From: Acidobacteriota bacterium
Lineage (GTDB): Bacteria > Acidobacteriota > Terriglobia > Terriglobales > Acidobacteriaceae
Assembly (NCBI GenBank): GCA_019510535.1
Contig: JAEKKE010000013.1
Location: 1-7,002, forward strand
Length of the DNA: 7,002 nucleotides
Direction of reading: 5' to 3'
This document shows positions 1-5,605 of this stretch, one piece after another. Below the pieces are notes generated by a model. That model was not told where the DNA came from and searched no databases. It saw only the letters and a list, made by a program, of their open reading frames with translations. Both the position numbers and the translations under genes were made by a program. How positions within the stretch are numbered: the stretch's first letter is position 1; every line of letters starts with the position of its first letter.

Positions 1-317
1 CAAAAGAAAAGGCCAACACCTGACATCTGCCGGATCTCTATCACTTCAGCCGCATTTCTCGATGCTGGAACGGCAGCCAGGGCGCTCTGAAGCGCGTGAC
101 GGAGAGCCGCTTCGCTGCTGCTTCCGATGCCCCACTTCGCCACCTGGTCGGTGAGCCGGAAGAGATGCCATTCCGCGCGTTTTACTCTCTGCTCCAGAGC
201 ACCTGCGTCAATTGCAAGCTGAAGCCATTTGGAGTCCCAGCAAGTCGCTTCACGCACGATCTCCGATGGGACTTCGGAACCCTGCCGTAGAAAGACCTGT
301 CCCTCAACGATTTGCAT
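1..317 (-). CDS. Hypothetical protein, 3' end beyond the window (105 residues visible)
   Basis: An open minus-strand frame runs from ATG at 317-315 to the left edge with no stop, giving 105 complete codons. The protein starts MQIVEGQVFLRQGSEVPSEI and continues with a W/R/E/A-rich, probably helical stretch (residues 23-93) and no signal peptide or membrane segment. AGGAGG lies 6 nt upstream of the ATG, the best start signal in this cluster. The start lies inside the end of the BON gene, a 14-nt overlap in another frame, which suggests translational coupling to it. I do not recognise the family, so no function is proposed. Cytoplasmic location is inferred from the lack of a signal sequence. I am confident the frame is coding, because of its length, its start signal and its position in a same-strand cluster. 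I am not confident about its role. Confidence 0.8.
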   Translation of the reverse strand, partial: MQIVEGQVFLRQGSEVPSEIVREATCWDSKWLQLAIDAGALEQRVKRAEWHLFRLTDQVAKWGIGSSSEAALRHALQSALAAVPASRNAAEVIEIRQMSGVGLFF

Positions 318-1173
318 TTGCGACCTCCTGACCAGATATAGACGTTCCTCCGCATGGAGAAATCGAATGTTGAAAGCTGCTTTGCATGACAGCGGGCTGC
401 TTGCGGACGACGAGTGCATCTTCCACGAAGGAGACCCCGTAGACATCTCGCACCTTGGATAGCAAGTTGTCTTTATGCTCCGAGTCCGAGATCGAACCCA
501 TCAGCCTGACAGTACCGTTGGCAAAGGAAGCTTTAACCGGTATATCGGCGGAGCGGGAGTTTTCAGGATCGGAATGTATCTCCCTGTAGATAGCTTTATT
601 GACCCTTGTCCGAGTAGTCTCATCGGCCAGCAGATCGGGTTCCACCGAAAGCCTGTCTTTGACCGACAAAACTCCATCCGTGCTGCCGGCAAGTGATAGC
701 ACCACCGTATGCTCAACCGAGTCTCTTACGGGGCCGGTCAGATACACGACGCCCTTCACGGCCTGCACCGCGATCTGCGGGAAGGTAAGTCCCAGATCAG
801 CTCGTGCGAAACGAAGCCGTTCTTCTACCTTCTGCTCGATCTCCGGATCCTCAAGAACAGGTGTCTTTACAAGAATCTCGTTTCGCACCGTCCGCACCCC
901 AGGCATATGGGCGGCGACGGTCTCGGCATCGATCTTGTCCTGATAATGCGCCACGGTCCCTGCGAGAGACAGTACTCCGCGAGAGCTCGAAACGGAGACC
1001 TCCAGCAGGTGGGGATTTCGGTTCAACGCCTCCTGAACCGCGCGCTGAACGTCTTTGACTGACATATTGGCGCTCTCGTAGGCTCTGCCCTTTCCACTTG
1101 CCAAAGTCTGACGATGAGCCGACATCAAGGAACCAAAGACAAGGCAAACGATAATGCGTTTCCGTAATCTCAT
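304..1173 (-). CDS. Exported protein with three BON domains
   Basis: This is a 289-residue protein when started at 1173. An in-frame ATG at 1221 would add 16 residues, but the 1173 start has a strong GGAGGAG 5 nt upstream and puts a classic signal peptide at the N-terminus (MRLRKR, then a hydrophobic IIVCLVFGSLMSA, cleavage likely near residues 20-26). Three BON repeats follow at about 37-103, 110-178 and 187-257. Each has the helix-strand pattern and the 'V.L.G.V.d...' core (GVLSLAGTVAH, GVVYLTGPVRD, TVRLMGSISD). The last ~30 residues are low-complexity, Ser/Gly-rich. BON domains are associated with phospholipid or envelope binding (OsmY-like osmotic stress proteins), so a periplasmic, envelope-protective role is inferred. 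It lies downstream of hsp20 on the same strand and overlaps the following small CDS by 14 nt. The exact ligand cannot be told from sequence. Confidence 0.88.
   Translation of the reverse strand: MRLRKRIIVCLVFGSLMSAHRQTLASGKGRAYESANMSVKDVQRAVQEALNRNPHLLEVSVSSSRGVLSLAGTVAHYQDKIDAETVAAHMPGVRTVRNEILVKTPVLEDPEIEQKVEERLRFARADLGLTFPQIAVQAVKGVVYLTGPVRDSVEHTVVLSLAGSTDGVLSVKDRLSVEPDLLADETTRTRVNKAIYREIHSDPENSRSADIPVKASFANGTVRLMGSISDSEHKDNLLSKVRDVYGVSFVEDALVVRKQPAVMQSSFQHSISPCGGTSISGQEVANANR
324..329 (-). promoter_or_regulatory. Shine-Dalgarno AGGAGG for the 1-317 CDS, inside the BON gene
   Basis: The plus strand reads cctcct, so the mRNA carries AGGAGG with 6 nt to the ATG at 317. It lies within the last codons of the upstream BON gene. 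This site, with the open frame, is the reason for calling the edge-truncated CDS. Confidence 0.7.
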
Positions 1174-1178
1174 GATGA

Positions 1179-1185
1179 CTCCTCC
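1179..1185 (-). promoter_or_regulatory. Shine-Dalgarno GGAGGAG deciding the BON gene start
   Basis: The plus strand reads ctcctcc at 1179-1185, giving GGAGGAG in the mRNA 5 nt before ATG at 1173. The alternative upstream ATG at 1221 has no comparable signal and would place 16 non-hydrophobic residues ahead of the signal peptide. Confidence 0.7.
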
Positions 1186-1195
1186 ACAATCCACT

Positions 1196-1255
1196 ACCAG
1201 TCCGGAATCATCCGGGCGCAACTATGCACCTGGTCCGGACGTCTCCCGGACTGGT
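1196..1255. repeat. Inverted repeat between hsp20 and the BON gene
   Basis: A perfect 10-bp inverted repeat has arms accagtccgg (1196-1205) and ccggactggt (1246-1255). A third related copy, tggtccgga, sits in the loop at 1231-1239. It lies in the 116-bp gap between the hsp20 stop and the BON start. No T-run follows on the minus strand, so it is a poor intrinsic terminator. An operator, an mRNA-processing hairpin or an attenuating structure are possible, and I cannot choose between them. Confidence 0.45.
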
Positions 1256-1289
1256 CATATTCACTGTGTGTCAAGGAAGCGTTGAAACG

Positions 1290-1778
1290 TCACGCCGTAC
1301 TAGCGGATATCCTTTTCGCCATCGAGCCCGAAATCTGCTCGCCAATGGGAATTTTGCGCGCTCGGGCTTCCACCTTCTTCGCCATCGCGATATACAGAAC
1401 ACCGTGTTCGCATCTTGCCTGGATGGACGCGGGATCGACGGTCGTTGGCAGAGTGAAGGTTCTCGTGAAGGAGCCGTACGAACGCTCCCTGCGCTGATAA
1501 CGGCCGTGAGTGGAAGGCTTTCGTTCGCCCCTGACAGAGAGATTGCCACCCTCAAGGGATATGTCGAGGTCGTCCTCACTCATACCTGCCACGTCGAGCT
1601 CTATCATGACGCGATCATCTTCTTCATAGATGTCGGCTTTGGGGATGATAGCGCTCGCTGTCAGAAGTGATTGTTCTAATGAATCCGTAACAGGAAGAAA
1701 GCTGCGAAAAGTAATGTCAAGCTGTTCCGTCAACGAAGTGAGGTCGCGGAACGGCTGCCATACAGATAAAGCAGTCAT
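1290..1778 (-). CDS. Small heat-shock protein, Hsp20/alpha-crystallin family
   Basis: This 162-residue protein is an ATP-independent holdase that binds unfolding proteins in the cytoplasm and keeps them refoldable. The N-terminal arm (1-45) has the usual 'W.PFRDL' opening. The alpha-crystallin domain spans about 46-136, beginning PKADIYEEDD, with 'V.I.LDVAGMSEDDLDI' and the conserved 'GVLYIAMAKK' near 126-135. The C-terminal I-X-I oligomerisation motif is present as IPI at 143-145. Length is typical of bacterial class A Hsp20. The start is supported by AGAGGTGA just upstream of the ATG (core at 1785-1790). It heads a minus-strand stress cluster with the BON gene 116 bp downstream. The leader contains a small hairpin next to the Shine-Dalgarno. 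No CIRCE element was seen. Confidence 0.95.
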   Translation of the reverse strand: MTALSVWQPFRDLTSLTEQLDITFRSFLPVTDSLEQSLLTASAIIPKADIYEEDDRVMIELDVAGMSEDDLDISLEGGNLSVRGERKPSTHGRYQRRERSYGSFTRTFTLPTTVDPASIQARCEHGVLYIAMAKKVEARARKIPIGEQISGSMAKRISASTA

Positions 1779-1784
1779 AGCTAT

Positions 1785-1806
1785 TCACCTCTCGGGAGAT
1801 ACCCGA
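1785..1806 (-). promoter_or_regulatory. hsp20 leader: Shine-Dalgarno with adjacent small hairpin
   Basis: The mRNA carries AGGTGA (plus strand 1785-1790), with ATG starting at 1778. Immediately upstream is a 5-bp hairpin, TCGGG-TATCT-CCCGA (plus strand 1792-1806). Many hsp20 genes have RNA thermometers in this position. Here the hairpin sits beside the Shine-Dalgarno rather than sequestering it, so thermometer function is only a possibility. Confidence 0.3.
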
Positions 1807-1923
1807 TCTAATTCAATAGACGCAACAGACCTAGAAATCGGTTGCATATTTAGCCAGGAAGAGGCTGTTAGAGCATTTCTCCTGTTTCTGGGTATCCCGG
1901 AAAGATGGTGCAGCGGCGCTCCC

Positions 1924-2151
1924 TCAATCGATAAAGGTGTCTATGCCGGCGATGTGATCGAGCGCGGCGGGAATGGGAGAGAGGCCGCTCCGCTGAGGTT
2001 CGAGACCGGTACCCAGGATGGCCCGATTTCTTCCATCGGCTTTTGCACGGTAGAGACCTGCGTTCCTGACTGCGACCATCGTGTCTCCCGACATCTCGGG
2101 TGTCCAGGAAGCGACACCGATACTCACCGTCATACCCTGCAGTCGGGCGTG
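1924..2151 (-). pseudogene. Detached C-terminal remnant of the GGDEF domain
   Basis: Downstream of the TGA that ends the sensor gene, the same reading frame resumes a recognisable GGDEF C-terminus: HARLQGMTVSIGVAS, then WTPEMSGDTMVAV and the family's final helix as LYRAKADGRNR, ending with a tail and TGA at 1926-1924. It is in frame with the upstream ORF (both starts are congruent modulo 3). Only the nonsense codon at 2187-2185 and 11 codons of inverted-repeat sequence separate them. Read through, the protein would be 456 residues. The piece has no convincing start of its own; ATG at 2133 has only a weak GGG upstream. It is a relic of the C-terminal half of the catalytic domain, without the GGDEF motif. 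Confidence 0.85.
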
Positions 2152-2206
2152 CTGCAGGGTATGACGGTGAGTATCGGTGTCGCTTCATGGACACCCGAGA
2201 TGTCGG
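2088..2206. repeat. 55-bp inverted duplication (palindrome with 9-nt loop) inside the GGDEF gene
   Basis: The left arm (2088-2142) and right arm (2152-2206) are reverse complements at 54 of 55 positions, separated by tcgggcgtg (2143-2151). The only mismatch pairs g2107 with a2187. The left arm is native coding sequence: on the minus strand it encodes LQGMTVSIGVASWTPEMSG of the GGDEF domain, and the loop encodes the preceding HAR. The right arm is an inverted copy in the place where the missing GGDEF core should be. The arms end in CTGCAG, itself a palindrome, next to the loop. There is no T-run on either side, so it is not an intrinsic terminator. Confidence 0.95.
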
Positions 2207-3294
2207 AGCGGACGTTTGCTGCGGGAAGCGCTGGAGACACACTGATCGAGCCAGCGGCTGAAGCCCCGGCGGTTCGGGAGACCGGTGAGCGGATCAGTTA
2301 CGGTCATGCGGCGAAGCTCTGCCGACGTCGCGGCCAACTCTTCCTTGACGGTGTCCAGCTCGGCTTCCCGACACTTCTCACGTGTCACATCGATTGCGAT
2401 ACAGGCAAGAAAGCGCTGCCCGTTTGCATCGGTAAAGGGAAATTTGTAGGCCTTACAGTAGAGATGGCTGCCGTTGGGACCGGGTGTCCGTTCTTCAACC
2501 TCTACTACCCCAGTCTGTGCAAGCACCGCCAGATCCGTCGCGCGGTATTCATCCGCCAGCCCCGAAGGCCATATCTCGTGATCGGATTTCCCGAGCCAAT
2601 CGTGCTGGGTAATGCAGAACGTTTCCGCCAACTTGCGGTTATAGAAACGCATGCGGCCATCCTGGTCCTTGATGTATGCGGCAACCGGGCTATGGTCCAT
2701 GAAGGCGCAGAAGCGTTCGTTGCTGGAGAGCAGATCGTTTGCGAGAGCATCTGCTGTCCGGGCTAGTTCTTCGACCTGCACGATCCGCTGTCGCAAGGCA
2801 ATCTGCACCTCGACCTGACGACCGAGCATCTTGAGAATCTCGATCTGGTCCTCCGTAAACGACCGGATAACAAGATCCATGACACACAGTGTGCCCAGCG
2901 GATATCCGTTCACATCGCGAACCGAGACACCCGCATATGACTTAATGCCTGATTCGCCATGGATGGAAGGAATATTGTCAAAACGTTCGTCCGCCGTGAG
3001 ATCAGAGACGACCAGCGGCGTGCGCTGCAGCAACGTATAGTGACAGATTGACTCCTTGCGAGGAGTTGAGGCACACGTCACACCCTCTGCCGATTTCAGC
3101 CACACGCGAGCATCGTCGATGAATGACACGGCTGCAATGGGCGTCTGCAGCATCCTTGCCGCAAGCCGCCGTATGTCGTCGAAGGCTTCTTCCGGCTCCG
3201 AATCCAATAGTCCGGTCGCGTGTAGCGCACGAAGACGAGCTGTTTCGAAGAGCTGCTGCGTCAGTGCTGCCTGAGAACCACGAATCGCCGGCAT
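2185..3294 (-). CDS. GAF-PAS sensor protein, truncated GGDEF diguanylate cyclase
   Basis: The ORF is 369 residues with no signal peptide or TM segment, so it was a cytoplasmic sensor. The order is a short lead, a GAF domain (~27-165; LRALHATGLLDSEPEEAFDD, 'SICHYTL', 'SYAGVSV', 'GTLCVMD'), a coiled-coil linker (~166-190), a PAS domain (~191-305; 'SPVAAYIKDQDGRMRFYNR', 'DVTREK'), a second linker, and the start of GGDEF (~331-362; TVTDPLTGLPNRRGF). It then runs into inverted-repeat sequence (RHLGCP) and stops at TGA 2187-2185. The GG(D/E)EF motif, metal-binding core and I-site region are absent, so it cannot make c-di-GMP as read. The start at 3294 fits the usual distance to GAF, though its Shine-Dalgarno is weak (AAGG). 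It may survive as a GAF-PAS protein or be a pseudogene. The GAF and PAS ligands are not evident. It sits alone between a terminator upstream and hsp20 downstream. Confidence 0.85.
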   Translation of the reverse strand: MPAIRGSQAALTQQLFETARLRALHATGLLDSEPEEAFDDIRRLAARMLQTPIAAVSFIDDARVWLKSAEGVTCASTPRKESICHYTLLQRTPLVVSDLTADERFDNIPSIHGESGIKSYAGVSVRDVNGYPLGTLCVMDLVIRSFTEDQIEILKMLGRQVEVQIALRQRIVQVEELARTADALANDLLSSNERFCAFMDHSPVAAYIKDQDGRMRFYNRKLAETFCITQHDWLGKSDHEIWPSGLADEYRATDLAVLAQTGVVEVEERTPGPNGSHLYCKAYKFPFTDANGQRFLACIAIDVTREKCREAELDTVKEELAATSAELRRMTVTDPLTGLPNRRGFSRWLDQCVSSASRSKRPLRHLGCP

Positions 3295-3350
3295 AGTAGG
3301 AACCTTGAACTATATGTCGGCAGAAGGTTTTACGACTTTAGTAACTCAGG

Positions 3351-3396
3351 AAAAAAGTAAAAGCCCGGCGGCTGATTGCAGTTCAGCACGCCGGGC
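3351..3396 (-). terminator. Rho-independent terminator of the sigma-factor operon
   Basis: The minus-strand transcript ending at 3412 runs into a stem of gcccggcg (3363-3370) with cgccgggc (3389-3396), 8 bp. The stem is extended after one bulged base by gctga (3371-3375) with tcagc (3383-3387) around a 7-nt loop. In the mRNA the stem is followed by a U-rich tract, UUUUACUUUUUU (plus strand 3351-3362). It lies 15 nt after the stop codon and separates the operon from the GAF-PAS-GGDEF gene. Confidence 0.9.
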
Positions 3397-3411
3397 CTCG
3401 TGGTGTACGGA

Positions 3412-4173
3412 TTATTGTCTCGGCTGCTCCAGACGATAGCCCGAGGGAACCTGGAACAACGAAGTTGCTTGTTCGCCCAGTTGAATGTTGTGCAACTGAT
3501 ATCTCGTCTCGCCGAACCTGGGATCGTTCGTGGACGATTGCACGATGGTGTCGATACCCTGCGCAGTCCAGGTCTCGGTAACGATAGCGATAGGTCGCTC
3601 GTTGCCTACCTGCCCGACAGGAATCGTAATGGTTTGCTGACGTCCATTGCAGAGAACCCCCTCGATCGTTTTGGAGCCAAGATCCTGCTGCGTAATGCTG
3701 CGCGCCTCATCGAGCGGAGGAAGCTTGCGTAACGGCGGATTGCTCTCTGCCTCACGCTCATCGAGGAACTTGCGAGACCTCGGTAGCTGCAAAGCTTCTT
3801 TCTGACCTGGGTCCAAAACGTAAGCCGTATTGCTTACCGGGTCGTCGATAAAGACCTTCACTTCGTGAGGACCTGGATTGGCGGGATCGATGTTGCCAAA
3901 CGTCTGCTCTCGCCGCGTTCTGCCGAGGCTATCGCGATAGAACCTGCTGACCGTATGGCGCACAAGCCGGTTGCCATCGGGCAAAGTTTGAACCGTCTCG
4001 GTGGTGGAATCAGCCACGTACGGTTTGCCTTTAATAAGCTTGCTGTCAATGGAAAGCACTTCGACAGCGCGATCCTGTTCGTGCCGCTCAGCCTGCTGAG
4101 CCATGTTGATTGCCGGCAGGAGAGAGATGGTTAGCGAGGTAAGAACCGTATAGACGGTGCGGTGATGTTTCAT
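3412..4173 (-). CDS. Secreted protein of an Acidobacteria-type family, function unknown
   Basis: This 253-residue protein has a basic N-terminus (MKHHR), a hydrophobic core at about 7-22 and a likely signal cleavage after A25 (NMA before QQ), so it is exported. The mature part has features I recognise from a common acidobacterial family: 'DGNRLVRHTVSRFYRDSLGR' at 66-85, 'VFIDDPVSNTAYVLDP' near 107-122, 'LGSKTIEGVLCNG' near 165-177, 'TITIPVGQVGNERPI' near 181-195, 'DPRFGETRY' near 218-226 and 'SLFQVPSGYRL' near 238-248. The alternating-strand pattern is loosely like outer-membrane lipoprotein-sorting folds; that is inference. It is third in the sigma-factor operon, 27 nt after the preceding gene, with AAGGA 9 nt before the ATG, and a terminator follows. 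A single Cys (175) is visible and no catalytic motif. It may be an envelope stress target or sensor input for the operon. Confidence 0.88.
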   Translation of the reverse strand: MKHHRTVYTVLTSLTISLLPAINMAQQAERHEQDRAVEVLSIDSKLIKGKPYVADSTTETVQTLPDGNRLVRHTVSRFYRDSLGRTRREQTFGNIDPANPGPHEVKVFIDDPVSNTAYVLDPGQKEALQLPRSRKFLDEREAESNPPLRKLPPLDEARSITQQDLGSKTIEGVLCNGRQQTITIPVGQVGNERPIAIVTETWTAQGIDTIVQSSTNDPRFGETRYQLHNIQLGEQATSLFQVPSGYRLEQPRQ

Positions 4174-4200
4174 AGGAAGTAGTCCTTTCTAAAGTGGAAA

Positions 4201-4782
4201 TCAACGGACAAACCGAACAGCGCGCGACAGGCCATCCTGGCCCACGACAAACTCCGCCAGAACCATCTGTGAAGCGACGGCCGGAGAAATATCGAAGCCA
4301 TACTGCCGAAGTTCGTCGCCGCGAATCTGTATGCGGACGAGCGTGGCCATCGATGGCGGAGGCAGCCCTTCACTCGATGGCAGCGTGATGAAGGGATTCA
4401 TGTCGATGACTGCCGTTGCAGTCATCGCTCTCTTCGCTGTTCTCGTATGCATAACCGGAGACTTCCCTTTGGGAACGGATGAGGTTGGGCGCTCTTGTGG
4501 TGTCTTACCCACAAACGGCGTGCCCGGCATGCTCGCAACGGTTACCGGCTGTACGGGCAAAGCGGGAGTCGCATGGTATCGATAGAACACGCCAACCGCG
4601 GCGCAAGCTGCCAGTGCAGCACCCAAAGCTGCCACTCGAAACCATGGACGTTGCGGAGATCTACCAGAAATGACACCCGCCTCCACCAGCGCGACCAGAC
4701 CACGTTTCACGGAATCGGGAGCGGCAATCTCCTGGTGCTCCTGACGTAACGATGAAAGAGCTTCCTGTAAGGGACGATTCAT
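4201..4782 (-). CDS. Single-TM protein downstream of ECF sigma factor, putative anti-sigma partner
   Basis: This 193-residue protein has a soluble N-terminal part (1-47, charged, helical), one transmembrane helix at about 48-66 (FRVAALGAALAACAAVGVFY), a Pro/Thr/Lys-rich linker (~70-120) and a C-terminal domain ending VLAEFVVGQDGLSRAVRFVR. That tail and the 'LVRIQIRGDELRQYGFDIS' segment match a family I know from Acidobacteria next to ECF sigma genes. The topology (cytosolic N-terminus, one TM, external C-terminus) and the ATGA overlap with the sigma gene suggest an anti-sigma factor or membrane regulator. The zinc-binding HxxxCxxC motif of ZAS anti-sigma factors is absent, so direct sigma binding is inferred only from context. 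The 4-nt overlap implies translational coupling and balanced amounts. Confidence 0.82.
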   Translation of the reverse strand: MNRPLQEALSSLRQEHQEIAAPDSVKRGLVALVEAGVISGRSPQRPWFRVAALGAALAACAAVGVFYRYHATPALPVQPVTVASMPGTPFVGKTPQERPTSSVPKGKSPVMHTRTAKRAMTATAVIDMNPFITLPSSEGLPPPSMATLVRIQIRGDELRQYGFDISPAVASQMVLAEFVVGQDGLSRAVRFVR

Positions 4783-5378
4783 GGACGTATTCCTTTTTCC
4801 TCACATACCGGAACGGCGGACAACAATGTCGCGAGCCTGACTTTAGCGCGATGCAATCGCGAGCGAACGGTGCCTATTGGTACGGCGAGGATGAGAGAGA
4901 CCTGCGGATAGGTCATCTCTTCCAGCTCACAGAGAATGACAACCTCCTTCAGCAGTAAAGGCAGCTCGTCAATTCCCTTACGGACCATCTCGACCACCTC
5001 TTTGCGGCTGAGCCATTGGTCCGGAGCATCAGAGAACGGCGCTTCAACCGGCTCTTCCCTGTCATCCAACTCAACAAAACGCTCGTCGCGTTCCAGGCGT
5101 TTCCACAACTGCCTGCGGGCAACGCCACAAAGCCAGGTGGAGAACGCGCCCCGTTCTGCTTCGAAGTGATGAGGATGGCGAAGAAACGCGAGAAAAGCCT
5201 CCTGCGTAACCTCTTCGGCCATAGGGGCATCACCACACATGCGAAGGGTGAAGCGGTAGACGATAGCTCCATGCCGCTGATACAGCTCCGCGATCGCATC
5301 TCCGCTGCCCAGACAGGCAGCTCGGACCAATGCTGTATCGGATTCACGATCACGAGGAACTCTGTATCGCTTGAACAT
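4779..5378 (-). CDS. ECF-type RNA polymerase sigma factor
   Basis: The protein is 199 residues. Region 2 spans about 28-98: 'AIAELYQRHGAIVYRFTLRM', 'AEEVTQEAFLAFLRHP' for core binding and -10 recognition, then 'GAFSTWLCGVARRQLWKRLER'. An acidic linker (~100-125) follows. Region 4 is about 128-183, with the helix-turn-helix 'MTYPQVSLILAVPIGTVRSR' followed by LHRAKVRL for -35 binding. Length and order are standard for an ECF sigma factor; the short C-terminal tail carries no extra domain. It is the first gene of an operon with the single-TM protein (ATGA overlap) and a secreted protein. No clear Shine-Dalgarno precedes ATG 5378 and no better in-frame start exists. A GGAAC-type promoter-like sequence lies just upstream, which would fit autoregulation and a very short leader. 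Subgroup and signal are unknown. Confidence 0.93.
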   Translation of the reverse strand: MFKRYRVPRDRESDTALVRAACLGSGDAIAELYQRHGAIVYRFTLRMCGDAPMAEEVTQEAFLAFLRHPHHFEAERGAFSTWLCGVARRQLWKRLERDERFVELDDREEPVEAPFSDAPDQWLSRKEVVEMVRKGIDELPLLLKEVVILCELEEMTYPQVSLILAVPIGTVRSRLHRAKVRLATLLSAVPVCEEKGIRP

Positions 5379-5390
5379 GGCTATTCATGA

Positions 5391-5416
5391 TTACCGCGAG
5401 CAGGCAAAAGAGTTCC
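5391..5416 (-). promoter_or_regulatory. Candidate autoregulatory ECF promoter upstream of the sigma gene
   Basis: On the minus strand GGAACT (plus 5411-5416) is followed after 16 nt by GTAA (plus 5391-5394). ECF factors commonly recognise a GGAAC -35 with a 16-17 nt spacer. The -10 part is not a strong match. Transcription would start within a few bases of the ATG at 5378, consistent with the missing Shine-Dalgarno. Confidence 0.3.
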
Positions 5417-5446
5417 CGCAGAACCAGAAAAATCGGATTCAGGTGG

Positions 5447-5472
5447 AAAGTGGTGCGTTGCGCGACCACTTT
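5447..5472. terminator. Hairpin between the WYL gene and the sigma operon, possible terminator or operator
   Basis: The perfect arms aaagtggt (5447-5454) and accacttt (5465-5472) enclose an inner gcg/cgc pairing with one bulged base and a 3-nt loop. The arms supply A-rich and T-rich flanks on both strands, so weak bidirectional termination is possible. There is no long U-run. The rest of the 227-bp gap (5379-5605) holds the candidate ECF promoter and a second weak hairpin (cgaaat 5564-5569 with atttcg 5580-5585) just after the WYL stop. Confidence 0.4.
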
Positions 5473-5605
5473 GTTTGTCATTTCGTAGCGACCAACGAGG
5501 AGCGAGAAATCTGCTTCTCGACCCATGCTGTTCGCGCCCAGAGTAGAAGCAGGTCTCACTTCGCGAAATATCCCACCTAATTTCGTGGTTAGTTGTCGAT
5601 ATGCC

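Noticed and set aside
1779..1923. CIRCE or sigma-32 heat-shock promoter before hsp20
   Set aside because: No TTAGCACTC-N9-GAGTGCTAA-like palindrome and no convincing heat-shock -35/-10 pair. A gcaac/gttgc repeat (1822-1845) is too short to call.
2088..2206. The palindrome as a transcription terminator or an IS end
   Set aside because: There is no U-run on either side. The arms are GGDEF coding sequence, not transposon ends, and there is no target duplication.
1868..2242. Minus-strand 124-codon open frame across the palindrome
   Set aside because: It is in a shifted frame relative to the GGDEF gene. The product is Arg/Ser-rich and low in family signal, and the native frame carries the recognisable GGDEF pieces.
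1630..2766. Plus-strand 378-codon open frame
   Set aside because: It is antisense to Hsp20 and the GAF-PAS-GGDEF gene, has no domain resemblance and no Shine-Dalgarno, and passes straight through the palindrome. The minus strand carries clear protein families over the same bases.
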